Shown piece after piece: positions 18,080 to 26,654 of a stretch of DNA of 64,000 bases (the stretch's first letter is position 1; each line of letters opens with the position of its first letter). Source of the DNA: a virus. The notes under the pieces were generated by a model. It was not told where the DNA came from, did not search any database, and worked only from the letters and a program-made list of their open reading frames with translations. The position numbers and the translations under genes were made by a program. The stretch covers positions 1 to 64,000 of the IMG/VR virus record IMGVR_UViG_3300042908_001106. One strand, 5' to 3'.

Positions 18080-18111
18080 CCGCCGATTAGTCTCCACCAT
18101 AATCCGGTCAA
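18080..18111 (-). repeat. 31-bp repeat, copy B, with 8-codon mini-ORF
   Basis: Second copy of the segment at 17902. The minus-strand mini-ORF reads MVETNRRL and ends with TAG, so the two copies keep reading-frame length with different stop codons and two amino-acid changes. Confidence 0.8.
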
Positions 18112-18117
18112 TTCTAA

Positions 18118-18522
18118 CTAAGATAAAAAACCAATTTCCCTTTTAAACATCTCAACCGGATCTAACCTCTTAACCGCCCGTTCCGTCCAATCCCGTCCAG
18201 GTATCCAACGCCCGACTCGATAAGCTCTGAAGCCTGTTAAAATCCGTCCTGCGTAGGGTTCTCCTGTGATTGGATCGTGGGGATTCCATTCGTAATTAGC
18301 AACAGTTTTATCGCCTTGTCTTGAGACGTTCAAAACTTGAGAATCGTTAAATCTTCCTGTGTCAATAATGTCTTGATTATCTAAGCCTAAATCAGAGAAT
18401 TCGCTAGTGTCTTCAATCACAGCATGAAATTCATTATCAAGAGCCGTCACAACCTCAGCAAAGGCATTGTCAACGGTTTTTAAAACTTTATTTAATGCAG
18501 CTTGATTAATTTTAATAGCCAT
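18118..18522 (-). CDS. HK97-gp10-like head-tail connector / tail component
   Basis: 134 residues. Family signature is visible in order: helical N-terminus, DTGRFNDS near residue 55, a strand with NYEWN, EPYAGRI, then PGRDWTERAV near 108. This is the DTGRL...veYA...RPF/W..A layout of HK97 gp10-like proteins, which act at the head-tail joint or tail top. It follows two connector-like genes, as expected. Confidence 0.75.
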   Translation of the reverse strand: MAIKINQAALNKVLKTVDNAFAEVVTALDNEFHAVIEDTSEFSDLGLDNQDIIDTGRFNDSQVLNVSRQGDKTVANYEWNPHDPITGEPYAGRILTGFRAYRVGRWIPGRDWTERAVKRLDPVEMFKREIGFLS

Positions 18523-18524
18523 AA

Positions 18525-18920
18525 TTAATTATCAATCCACCATCCCTTAATTTTAGTCCCTGTATATTCCTTTTCCCAAGGCTGTTGATTATGAATCGAA
18601 GCCGAAAACTTACCTTTCTTACCATCACACTCAGCTTCAAACTCACGGGGCAAAACAACACCCGGAGGGAACACCATTGGCTCTACTAGATAGCCTTGCA
18701 TATAGCTCGATGATATTCCTAACCCTCCGGGTCTTTGTTGCTTCAAATCATCTTTAGACCCCGTTTCCTTGAGATAACAGAGAAAGGGCTGTTTAGTTAT
18801 TGATGGCACAATGTTACCCAGGTTATCCGTTGTTAGACTATCCCCTGGCGTTTCTACCCAGAGTGTAACTTTTAATAAATATCTATCCAGATGGGATAAA
18901 AAGTAACTTTGCCTAACCAT
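18525..18920 (-). CDS. Putative head-tail joining protein
   Basis: 131 residues, beta-rich, ending in IKGWWIDN. Its position directly before the gp10-like gene (2-base gap), its size and its composition fit a stopper or joining protein. No family motif is certain. It overlaps the upstream gene by 8 bases. Confidence 0.6.
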   Translation of the reverse strand: MVRQSYFLSHLDRYLLKVTLWVETPGDSLTTDNLGNIVPSITKQPFLCYLKETGSKDDLKQQRPGGLGISSSYMQGYLVEPMVFPPGVVLPREFEAECDGKKGKFSASIHNQQPWEKEYTGTKIKGWWIDN

Positions 18921-19437
18921 AAATAGCCCCTTCTTTGATTAACTCACAAGCAAAATTAACTTCGTAGTTTTTGGCATCTTCAGGAATTTCAATTCGATAG
19001 GCTTGGCGGGTGTCGCAGTCATAGACAACATGAACCCCTGGCTTGATATGGGAATCAAATACCGCGATGTCGCATTGTACCCACTCAAGATTAATAATCT
19101 CAGGACAAAGCAATAGTATTCCCACCGCGATAAATGCCCTAGGAGGTTTAGCCTTGCCATCCGTAACTCCCTCTAATAATTCCATCGAGGGCATCTCAGG
19201 AATAGCCCATGATGGAATTTTTTGAGAGTCTAACAATGACTGGAATGTGTTGCAGCAAGCCGTTGAGAATTTCTTATCTTGGGATTTGAAGAAACAGAAA
19301 TCCTCAGTGCTTTTGTAGGGGGGTTTCGTGACGTTAAATCTATAGAGAAGGGATGAGAGTTGAGCGATTGCAATTTCCTCAAAGTGTAATCGCTCCCTCT
19401 CGAATTTCTCCCCGTACTCTAAAGCGTTAAGGATCAA
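18913..19437 (-). CDS. Uncharacterised connector-region protein
   Basis: 174 residues if started at TTG 19437, which overlaps the upstream stop; no ATG is available near the N-terminus and no clear ribosome site is seen. A helical N-terminus is followed by an alpha/beta region with FIAVGILLLCPEI. Function unknown; structural by context. Confidence 0.6.
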   Translation of the reverse strand: MILNALEYGEKFERERLHFEEIAIAQLSSLLYRFNVTKPPYKSTEDFCFFKSQDKKFSTACCNTFQSLLDSQKIPSWAIPEMPSMELLEGVTDGKAKPPRAFIAVGILLLCPEIINLEWVQCDIAVFDSHIKPGVHVVYDCDTRQAYRIEIPEDAKNYEVNFACELIKEGAIYG

Positions 19438-20183
19438 CCAGACTGGCTGGTTGCCAAAGTTTTCTGACTTGAATCGGATTTCTGACGGCCAGAGCCTTTG
19501 GATTCTCCAATAGATTTCTCCCCAATCAGTTCTACTGGTTCTTCGGAAGCCTTTTTTATATCTTCCTCAGTGATTTCCTTGGCTTCTGTTGTCACAGCGT
19601 CGGGGTCTTTACCGCCGTTCCGTTGCCGTTCAATAAAAGCCCAAACATCCTCAATGTAGCCCCAACTCAACCGATTTTCGGTATCAGAATCAGACCATTT
19701 CTTAATCTCTTGAATCGCACCTAATAGAGAGGAACGTTCAGGGCTGTCATCTGACAACAAATCAAATTCATCCTTTAGGGATTGCCAACACCGATTAGCA
19801 ATTGCAACGGTACAAACTGCCATTTTCTTAGCAGATGATTCCCGATCTAATTGTACTGACATCTCCCCAATATCAGAAGCGTATTTTAGCCGAATCTCCT
19901 GATAGTCAATCTCACTATTGTCATTTTCTTCTGATGATGAAGTAATGACTTCGTAGGCTTTTGTGAGCTTGATTTTTTCGGCTTCGGCAATAGTCCGAGC
20001 TAACTTTGCCACCAAGGTAAAACCAGGGGAAAATTTATCGGAAACCTCGTCAATTCTAGCTTGTTCACTAGCGAGTAAAGCGTTTTTACCCTTCTCACCT
20101 TTATGGACAAAAAACTTCACCCCCTGAATTTCTTCATAGCTTTCATTGCTACGTTTTGACTGAAGAAAAAACGGTAAACCCAT
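19434..20183 (-). CDS. Putative tail assembly chaperone-like protein
   Basis: 249 residues, helical, highly charged, with a Ser/Lys/Glu-rich disordered tail (last 50 residues). It follows the tail-tube candidate. A position after the tube gene and an acidic, low-complexity C-terminus are usual for tail assembly chaperones. No frameshift slippery site was identified, so the call rests on context. Confidence 0.5.
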   Translation of the reverse strand: MGLPFFLQSKRSNESYEEIQGVKFFVHKGEKGKNALLASEQARIDEVSDKFSPGFTLVAKLARTIAEAEKIKLTKAYEVITSSSEENDNSEIDYQEIRLKYASDIGEMSVQLDRESSAKKMAVCTVAIANRCWQSLKDEFDLLSDDSPERSSLLGAIQEIKKWSDSDTENRLSWGYIEDVWAFIERQRNGGKDPDAVTTEAKEITEEDIKKASEEPVELIGEKSIGESKGSGRQKSDSSQKTLATSQSG

Positions 20184-20209
20184 AATAAATCCTTTGTAAA
20201 CTCCCTTTA

Positions 20210-20962
20210 TTAAACTGTTACAACTAATGGAGATCCATTAAAGGTTACGGTAACGATACCGCAATATTTAAAGTCAATATTCCCCATAATGATTCCTTTG
20301 GAAGATGACTCAATCGGATCAGAGGTAATATTAGCAATTCCTGAATAAATAAACCCAGAAGTATAGGCGGTGTCACCAGGGCAGGTCGGTGTCGGGTAAG
20401 CTACTTTTAAAAATACTTTTCCAGGTGCGCCGACTTGATATTGCAGCCTTGCTTTTTTGACGTTCATATAACCTGCATCAAGGTTCATAAACATCCCCGT
20501 TGTGGTGATGGTTTGACCTAATGAAGTTTTAGCATAGTCTCTCCATCCGTCGTTATCAAAGTTTTCCAGTTCGGTTTCGTCATCTTCAGAAGTATTGTTG
20601 ACCGTTGACCGCCCGCCCAATTTAGTCGGCCATTCGGCTGTTGCAGCCGCCGTGATAGCTTTTGGAAGTGCTTTAACTGTAATAGAAGTAGCACCCGCAG
20701 TAATAGGAGCCGAAACCTCTACCATAGTTTCTTCTCCCGTAACTGCATCTTTAAATAACAGAAATGGGTTTGTAACTTCGGGGCGGGTTAGAAAGGTGGC
20801 GGCACTGATAGGGATAGAAAGAGCACCCGCAAGCGCCCCCCCTGTAGCTACAGTGAAAGTGCCAGATTGAGGTGCAATCAAAGAACAGGGTACGGGTGCA
20901 ACCCAGATCCGTGTACCTTCACCTTGAGTTCCTGCTAAGTAAAACGGTTTATTTGTTGACAT
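20210..20962 (-). CDS. Major tail tube protein (probable)
   Basis: 250 residues, nearly all beta with Gly/Thr/Ala richness. Segments DNDGWRDYAKTSLGQ and TTTGMFMNLDAGY fit tail-tube subunits, in which a strand-rich barrel is interrupted by a short helix. Forms the hexameric rings of the tail tube. Flanked by chaperone-like and Ig-like genes. Confidence 0.7.
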   Translation of the reverse strand: MSTNKPFYLAGTQGEGTRIWVAPVPCSLIAPQSGTFTVATGGALAGALSIPISAATFLTRPEVTNPFLLFKDAVTGEETMVEVSAPITAGATSITVKALPKAITAAATAEWPTKLGGRSTVNNTSEDDETELENFDNDGWRDYAKTSLGQTITTTGMFMNLDAGYMNVKKARLQYQVGAPGKVFLKVAYPTPTCPGDTAYTSGFIYSGIANITSDPIESSSKGIIMGNIDFKYCGIVTVTFNGSPLVVTV

Positions 20963-20981
20963 TTTGTTCTCCTATTATTGA

Positions 20982-21401
20982 TTAAGGTGTGGGAGTTGGA
21001 ACGGTTAATGTGTAGTCTTCGGTAATTTTGAATCTACCTTTAACCGTCCGAACGATTGGGGGTGTTCCGGTTGTTGTTGCCTGAACATCAAAAACAAATT
21101 GTTGCCCAGGTTCTAAACCTTCCGAGTCTTCGGGGTCTGCAATAATTACAGTTACCTTTTTCACGAAGTTATTAACATCAACAATTGTCACCCCTGCGGT
21201 GATGGTTTTTGATGCGATAACAACATTTTGAGGAACAAGTTTAAGAGTTCCTTTAACCACTAATCCGGTTAAACTTCCCCCGGTTATAGTTCCCTTTAAA
21301 ATCACGGTATCTTGTCTAGGGAACTCAGGATTAACGTTGTCATTAACACCCTGACCAGTTCTTTCAAACTTGAAACTCATATCAAGCAAAGATTCAACCA
21401 T
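20982..21401 (-). CDS. Ig-like / upper-baseplate-type beta protein
   Basis: 139 residues from ATG 21401, which has GAGGT 9 bases upstream; a TTG at 21410 is also possible. A beta sandwich is suggested by VILKGTITGG, VVKGTLKLV, FVFDVQATT and a final GRFKITEDYTLTV. The same layout occurs in phage proteins near the baseplate or tail tube whose N-domains resemble BppU. It overlaps the upstream gene by 8 bases. Confidence 0.6.
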   Translation of the reverse strand: MVESLLDMSFKFERTGQGVNDNVNPEFPRQDTVILKGTITGGSLTGLVVKGTLKLVPQNVVIASKTITAGVTIVDVNNFVKKVTVIIADPEDSEGLEPGQQFVFDVQATTTGTPPIVRTVKGRFKITEDYTLTVPTPTP

Positions 21402-22059
21402 CGCAATCAAACCTCAAATAACCACAAACAGGTTGATATTTTCGGGTTGATTGATTGCCAACTCTAAAGGAATATTTGCACTCATCCCCTGGAATATTTT
21501 GGGTTTCGTGAGGGAGAATGAACACAGTCCCAATGATTTGTTCCTCTCCATTGGCTAAAATTGTGGTGTCATCCTCAGAAATCCCACCGGGCATTAGTTC
21601 AACTTTTTTACTAATAACGGGTGTATTTCCTAGTGTTAAAATCTCAAATTCTGCAAAGAGATAACCTAGACGATATCCTGTCAAGATATAAGTCAGATTG
21701 AAACTAGCACCTTTCTTGATTGTTGAGGATTCAATAGGGACTAAATCATCAACAAATAACTCAACTTTTGGAGCCGGAACAGATGGAGAAAACACCCAAG
21801 GGACTACGGTGGTTTCCGTTTCTGGGTTAATCTCAGCAATTCCGTGGCGGTGTCTCTCATATTTGTTAATAGTTATTTTTAACAAACTAAAAGCCGTTGT
21901 TATCAAAGGGGAACGATCACGCCCTGTAGTTGCGGATGCTGTTTGGGTGACTGCATCCATTCGGATTAAGGCACCGCGCTCCCTTACCAAATCCAGAGCC
22001 GCGACTTCTGCGGTTTGACTAACCACCGGAATTGTTGCCGAACCTAAAATTAGTGGCAT
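21394..22059 (-). CDS. Uncharacterised virion structural protein
   Basis: 221 residues, beta-rich, with acidic patches and a C-terminal PVCGYLRFDCDG containing two Cys. Lies in the tail-structural block. No family recognised. Confidence 0.6.
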   Translation of the reverse strand: MPLILGSATIPVVSQTAEVAALDLVRERGALIRMDAVTQTASATTGRDRSPLITTAFSLLKITINKYERHRHGIAEINPETETTVVPWVFSPSVPAPKVELFVDDLVPIESSTIKKGASFNLTYILTGYRLGYLFAEFEILTLGNTPVISKKVELMPGGISEDDTTILANGEEQIIGTVFILPHETQNIPGDECKYSFRVGNQSTRKYQPVCGYLRFDCDG

Positions 22060-22068
22060 AATTCCCTC

Positions 22069-22866
22069 CTAAATTAAGGTATGGGTAATCTCACCCGCTA
22101 GGAATTTGAATTGATCATTGAGATCAATAGCCTTGGCAACATCCAAAGCACCCCCTGCGAGAAATTGACCACCCGTTTGAGAATCATGCCAACCGAAATG
22201 GGTCTGAGTTCCTTGATTAGCTGTTGCCAGAGGAAACAAGATGTCCGAGCTTAGGAGTTTTTCACCCCCTGACCACGGCGAAAAGTTCACTGCGCTATTG
22301 GCTACAGCTTGACGCGTATAACCCCCTACCGTGGGTTCAGTTCCCCCTGCGGTTGCTGTTGGTGCTGTCAGGTAGTGGGCTGCGTAAATAGTCGGGAACA
22401 CGGGGATCGGACTGATGTTATAGCAGTCATTCAAGATTAAATTCTTGAGATAATTGCTATACAGTCCAGAGATAAAGGTATGATTCAATCCCCCTGCGAG
22501 TACGATTAGGCGATCGCGTACCAGGATCGTCTCAACGTCTTCGGCGTGCCAAAAGACGTAACAGTTCCCCGCTACAGACGAATCGAACAAACCGAATCCG
22601 ACAATTTGACCCCAATTAGCGGTGGCACGGGGGTAGGTAATATCAAGTAACTGGGTAATTGTTCCCGTTGTTGAGTCGCTAAAATAAGTGCCATTCAGTG
22701 CTACTCGGTTATATCCCCCGCCCGCAGGTTCAGACCCAGGGCCGTTAACCGATGGGGTAGTGATAAACGCTGCCAAATAGGGAGAATGTGAACTTTTAGA
22801 ATTGCCTCCAAAAATGTGATCGAGATATTTCTGAGCAGCGAGATTGGTAAAAGATCCTGTAGCCAT
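22069..22866 (-). CDS. Fibre-like protein with tandem duplicated domain
   Basis: 265 residues built of two copies of about 130. Each has Y-L-A-A-F/H-Y-L-T-x-P-T/S, then GGGYNR/GGYTRQ, then FSDS/FSPW, then ITYPRATANWG/ILFPLATANQG, then DSSVAGN/DSQTGGQ and a Gly-Leu ending (LAGGLNHTFI / LAGEITHTLI). The repeated strand pattern is that of small phage fibre or decoration proteins. A strong ribosome site (AGGAGAAGAT) precedes the ATG. Confidence 0.8.
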   Translation of the reverse strand: MATGSFTNLAAQKYLDHIFGGNSKSSHSPYLAAFITTPSVNGPGSEPAGGGYNRVALNGTYFSDSTTGTITQLLDITYPRATANWGQIVGFGLFDSSVAGNCYVFWHAEDVETILVRDRLIVLAGGLNHTFISGLYSNYLKNLILNDCYNISPIPVFPTIYAAHYLTAPTATAGGTEPTVGGYTRQAVANSAVNFSPWSGGEKLLSSDILFPLATANQGTQTHFGWHDSQTGGQFLAGGALDVAKAIDLNDQFKFLAGEITHTLI

Positions 22867-23203
22867 TATTATCTTCTCCTATTGAGAAGGGATTGAATTG
22901 AGAGATTGATTTGTAGCCGATTGTTTTGGCTAATTCTCGTCTGAGTTTTTCCAAGTGATAACCGATGTCACACCTGCGATGTTCTTTCCATTCAATGACA
23001 TCTACTCGGGTTAATCCTGTAGCCGCTTCGTCTGATTTATCCTCAAAATCTTTGATTCTAAGAATTAGCTTTTGGGTTTGTTGAACCCAAGCCTCAGAGC
23101 GAGTTTCTAAGGTTTCTAGTAGAGTCATTACAGGCGTTTCTTCGGAAATGTCAACTTGTAAAATTCTCAAAACTTCCCATTTTTCCTCTAAAGTAAAGGG
23201 CAT
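22796..23203 (-). CDS. Head completion / adaptor-like helical protein
   Basis: 135 residues, helical. It follows the capsid genes and precedes tail genes, the usual place of the head-tail adaptor. Its last 23 codons overlap the next gene, an unusually long overlap (71 bases) that could hide a frameshift, but the frame is open and uses a normal ATG. Confidence 0.6.
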   Translation of the reverse strand: MPFTLEEKWEVLRILQVDISEETPVMTLLETLETRSEAWVQQTQKLILRIKDFEDKSDEAATGLTRVDVIEWKEHRRCDIGYHLEKLRRELAKTIGYKSISQFNPFSIGEDNNGYRIFYQSRCSEISRSHFWRQF

Positions 23204-23212
23204 TTAATCCCC

Positions 23213-23452
23213 CTATTTGACCGGACAATCAGATGGTTTTGGGGTGACAGGACAAATATACTTTCCCGAATCATCCGTCAGTCTTTTTGACCCACAAACG
23301 GGACAGGAATAGCCAGCGTATTTTGGATAAATAGGCTTAATGCCCTGGACTTTTTCTTGTTTTTTAGTCTCCGGTTTTGGCTCCGCTTTGGGTTGAGTTG
23401 GTACCGGATCTAAAATTGTTTCCTTGATGGGTTCTTTCTCTGAACTTGCCAT
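23213..23452 (-). CDS. Small zinc-ribbon-like protein downstream of capsid gene
   Basis: 79 residues. A charged Pro/Lys-rich N-terminal half is followed by a C-terminal Cys cluster (SCPVCGSKRL ... YICPVT ... DCPVK) that could bind zinc. Located just after the major capsid gene. Role unknown. Confidence 0.7.
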   Translation of the reverse strand: MASSEKEPIKETILDPVPTQPKAEPKPETKKQEKVQGIKPIYPKYAGYSCPVCGSKRLTDDSGKYICPVTPKPSDCPVK

Positions 23453-23464
23453 TTATTTATGCTC

Positions 23465-25342
23465 CTAAATAGCAACGTCAAGAGTCCGAACTTCAACAAC
23501 TCTTAATTGTTGATCGTTAGACATTGGGGGATTAGAAGCCGGATCTACATCCAAAGCAGCCGCGCATTCATACGAGTTCCAGATGAATCGGTTAATCCGT
23601 CCAAAACCGTCTTCTTTGGCTCGTTTAATGGTAAACGGCATGGCGATTGAACGCCCGATGGTGTCACGCCCTGCGACAAAGGATGACCGAGTGGTTTTAG
23701 CACCCGCTCCGGTAGTCTCAGATTGCACACCCTCAGTACCTACAATTCCTGCACCAAAAGCGTTTGACACAAAGATGTGGAAGTTGGCAACGCTGAACTG
23801 ATATCCGTCTGTTCTTCCCAAATCATTCATCGTGGTCTGTTTCAGAAGCGACGTTAAATCATTCATCGCCACGCGGGAGGTGTACCGACTATTCTCTTGT
23901 AGGGAATTGGTCAGTGCCGCAGCCGAGAATGGGTTAGTCACTAGAATATAATGCCCATCATCAAGCGGGGGAATTTGGAGACTCCCATAGCAGTAAGCAT
24001 AGAGGTTGGTCAAGAAAGTGAGATTAAGTAATCCACTGTCACCCACGTTCACGTTGCCTACGGTCGTTGTCACAACACCGTTATCGTTATAAACAATCCG
24101 AGTAGTACCACCCCATAGCTCACGAATCAGTAAGTCTTCAAACTGATTGTAGTTATAGCCAAGGTTGCGCTCAATGAATGGCATCAAATCCATCAAGGAA
24201 GTCCGCATATAGAACTCAGCAACGGTGAGGGGTGGCATGGTAGCATCCTTGCCTAGACCATACTCCTCTAAAATCGCTTTGACGTGACCCGCCTCAATAG
24301 CTTGATTCGTGGCAGTGATATCTACTAAAGGATCTAACTTCCAAGCATTAGTAGAAGTTGCCGAAGCAGAATATCTAACTCGGGGGATTTGAATCGTGTC
24401 TCCGACGTTATATCCCAAGGAAATATTGCGATTTGCAAATTGCCAGAAGATAAAAGCAGGAGAGTGGTTGACGCGAGTCAGCGCGCTTAAAGTTTCCAGG
24501 AAAAACGGTGAAATAGTTGTAGGGCTGGTATTATCTGAATTTCGCCCTTGCAACAAACCGCCACGCTTCATTTGTTGATCCAATCCATCAATAATAGAAT
24601 CTCTATTTTGACGAACAAATCTATCCAAATTTCCTGTATCTTTAAACTCTACAATCTCACCCGACAAGGGATTAACAGCAGTAGACAGAGGACAATCAGC
24701 TTTACTTTCCAGGATACGCTTAACTTCTCTATAGGCATCAAGCCCTGAGATTGAGCGAGTCCGACCTTCTACTTGCAGATAAGGTGAGGGTTTATAATCT
24801 GACTGAATTTGTTGAACGTTTTGATCTACAACGTTTAAATCAAAGCCTGTATCAGCAAAAATCCGAGTCCAATCTGCTGTTTTTTTGCGCTCCTCTTTAA
24901 TACTTTCTTGATGTCTTTTTTCAGCTTCAATCAACTGATCTTTAACTTGTTCAGCTTCTTCTTTGGCTTTTTTAAGTTCATCAAGAGCTTGCTGAATAAT
25001 CACAGAATCCTTGTCAGCTTGCGCTTTTTCTTTCTGCTGAATCAAGGATCTTAGTGCCACCATATCAAGTTCAACAGTTTTTCCGTCTTCCCCAACTTCA
25101 ATCACAGGATCTTTTTGGGGTTGAATAACGGGAACATCTACTGGACTTTCAGCATTATCTTTTCCGACAATTAAACTCGGTTTTTCCATAGTTGGATTTT
25201 CAATTGGAAGGTCTTCTGGCTTGGGAGCTTGATCGGTCTTGCGTTTTTGCTTTGCAGCATTTAAACGTTTGATTGCATCTTGTTCCACTCCCGACTCACT
25301 ATCAGAAAACGTATCCTTTAATATATTTAAGGCACGCTTCAT
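23465..25342 (-). CDS. Major capsid protein with N-terminal scaffold (delta) region
   Basis: 625 residues, long for an HK97-fold capsid protein (about 300-400). Residues 1-60 are basic and Pro-rich. Residues about 95-160 form a strong Lys/Glu/Gln coiled coil typical of a delta/scaffold domain. From about residue 250 the sequence has the HK97-type E-loop and A-domain pattern (PFFLETLSALTRVN, DTIQIPRVRYSA, HYILVTNPFSAA, a final IRLVEVRTLDV-like strand). The scaffold part is probably removed by the protease encoded at 25705. Confidence 0.85.
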   Translation of the reverse strand: MKRALNILKDTFSDSESGVEQDAIKRLNAAKQKRKTDQAPKPEDLPIENPTMEKPSLIVGKDNAESPVDVPVIQPQKDPVIEVGEDGKTVELDMVALRSLIQQKEKAQADKDSVIIQQALDELKKAKEEAEQVKDQLIEAEKRHQESIKEERKKTADWTRIFADTGFDLNVVDQNVQQIQSDYKPSPYLQVEGRTRSISGLDAYREVKRILESKADCPLSTAVNPLSGEIVEFKDTGNLDRFVRQNRDSIIDGLDQQMKRGGLLQGRNSDNTSPTTISPFFLETLSALTRVNHSPAFIFWQFANRNISLGYNVGDTIQIPRVRYSASATSTNAWKLDPLVDITATNQAIEAGHVKAILEEYGLGKDATMPPLTVAEFYMRTSLMDLMPFIERNLGYNYNQFEDLLIRELWGGTTRIVYNDNGVVTTTVGNVNVGDSGLLNLTFLTNLYAYCYGSLQIPPLDDGHYILVTNPFSAAALTNSLQENSRYTSRVAMNDLTSLLKQTTMNDLGRTDGYQFSVANFHIFVSNAFGAGIVGTEGVQSETTGAGAKTTRSSFVAGRDTIGRSIAMPFTIKRAKEDGFGRINRFIWNSYECAAALDVDPASNPPMSNDQQLRVVEVRTLDVAI

Positions 25343-25352
25343 TTTAAGATTG

Positions 25353-25444
25353 GTAGGTATGCAATTCTGAGTTTATCCCAAGCGTTTAAGCGAAGTGATA
25401 CAATTTATTCAGAAGTGATATAGATTGAGGGGGTAGGTATGCAA
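25353..25444. repeat. Short direct repeat and putative operator between capsid gene and XRE gene
   Basis: GGTAGGTATGCAA occurs near 25353 and again at the XRE gene start (about 25432). Between them GAAGTGATACA (about 25392) and GAAGTGATATA (about 25412) are 20 bases apart, two helical turns. This fits a tandem operator for the XRE regulator controlling itself and perhaps the divergent capsid operon. Confidence 0.5.
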
Positions 25445-25690
25445 ACGAAGCCCAAAAGCCACAATATTCCTAGTGGCTCCGAGGATAATATAAACGAATT
25501 TAGCTTAGGAGAATTGATATTAATTGCCAGAAACCGAGCCAACTTATCCCAGGAAACGCTAGGGAAAAGGGCAGATATTGCCCGATTGAGTATTCATAGA
25601 TATGAGCATGACCTGTCAGTCCCATCTTGTGATCGGCTTGAGAGGATAGCCAAGGTTGTCAATCATCCGATTAATTGGTTCTATCAATAA
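25439..25690 (+). CDS. XRE-family HTH regulator
   Basis: 83 residues. A single helix-turn-helix domain at about 20-80: ELILIARNRANLSQETLG, then RADIARLSIHRYEH, then DRLERIAKVV and a closing NWFY. A DNA-binding repressor or activator without an effector domain. It stands alone on the plus strand inside the minus-strand head operon, with GAAGTGATA repeats just upstream that may be its operators. Confidence 0.85.
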   Translation: MQTKPKSHNIPSGSEDNINEFSLGELILIARNRANLSQETLGKRADIARLSIHRYEHDLSVPSCDRLERIAKVVNHPINWFYQ

Positions 25691-25704
25691 ATTGATTTGT
25701 TCTA

Positions 25705-26382
25705 TCAATGATCATAATTTTCTGGTAGCTCAACCTTAGCACCTGGTAGATTTGGGATTAGAACTAGACTAACTTCTCCCAAATCTTTAGAGCCTTTCCT
25801 GATATAAAATGGGGCTGTTATTTCGGTATCTGGTTCTACTAGGGATGGGATAAGATGGGGACAAGCTGCGTCATAAAATGAGCAGTCGCACAACGGACAC
25901 CAAAGATCCTCTATTGTGAAATGTCCTAAAGACACATAACAAATAGTTCCCATCCAAAGGGATTCTAAGATAGGAGAATCAACAGAAACGAACGCTTTTA
26001 ACTCTAATTTTGCATAGCCTTCATCGGCAACAATCCATCGGTTTAAATCAAAATTCCCCGCTTTTGTCAGTTCCTCAAACGGGGTTTCTTCCTCTGATTC
26101 AAACTCAGCAGAAAATACCCGTCCCTGAACTTTGCTGATATTTTCCCAGTCGTGATCTAGGGTTAGAGTGATTCCAGGTGCTAACATCGCTAGACTTCTC
26201 AGGGAATCCAAAGACCACTTACCCCGACTCCTGTTCATCAAATTGTCAGCAGCCATAATTTCTACAACAACAATCTGATGGGGTTCAGCATTAGAGAATT
26301 GCTTAATCTTCTCCATTTCTTCAGGTGTGGGATGGGGAAAGCCAATTCTGGGATTTGCTTGAATATTTGATGTTGCAAACAT
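25705..26382 (-). CDS. Putative capsid maturation protease with a zinc-binding insertion
   Basis: 225 residues. A serine prohead-protease-like layout is visible: LDHDW (candidate catalytic His) near residue 76, a strand with KLELKAFVSV, and GTICYVSLGHF near 145-155 with the candidate Ser. It is followed by WCPLCDCSFYDAACPHL, a Cys/His cluster seen in some phage prohead proteases. Position immediately upstream of the capsid gene fits. Catalytic residues are inferred by pattern only. Confidence 0.55.
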   Translation of the reverse strand: MFATSNIQANPRIGFPHPTPEEMEKIKQFSNAEPHQIVVVEIMAADNLMNRSRGKWSLDSLRSLAMLAPGITLTLDHDWENISKVQGRVFSAEFESEEETPFEELTKAGNFDLNRWIVADEGYAKLELKAFVSVDSPILESLWMGTICYVSLGHFTIEDLWCPLCDCSFYDAACPHLIPSLVEPDTEITAPFYIRKGSKDLGEVSLVLIPNLPGAKVELPENYDH

Positions 26383-26453
26383 ATTTGTAGGGATTTCTAA
26401 TACAATAAGGTTAAATCAATTCTAGTTTAAAACAAACTACATAGGAGAAAGTC

Positions 26454-26654
26454 ATGGCTGTTCATGTTGATAAAAATAACCCCCAAGAAATTATCATTTC
26501 TTCTCGCGGGTCAAATGGTCGATTAGCTGAAGTCGGGGTGATAACTGTAACCTTTGCGGGCACTCCCGAAGTTGCCACCATTGCCATTGTACCCACATCG
26601 GGCGAGGCTGTACTTGGTGGCACAACCGCCGCCGTTACCCTAACTTTTGACTAA
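26454..26654 (+). CDS. Small beta-rich protein, possible decoration protein
   Basis: 66 residues, Thr/Val/Ala-rich strands (VGVITVTFAG, VATIAIVPT, TAAVTLTFD). An AGGAGA ribosome site is 7 bases before the ATG. A plus-strand singleton within the head block, overlapping the end of the minor head gene by 20 bases. Size and strand pattern suit a capsid decoration protein; not proven. Confidence 0.65.
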   Translation: MAVHVDKNNPQEIIISSRGSNGRLAEVGVITVTFAGTPEVATIAIVPTSGEAVLGGTTAAVTLTFD

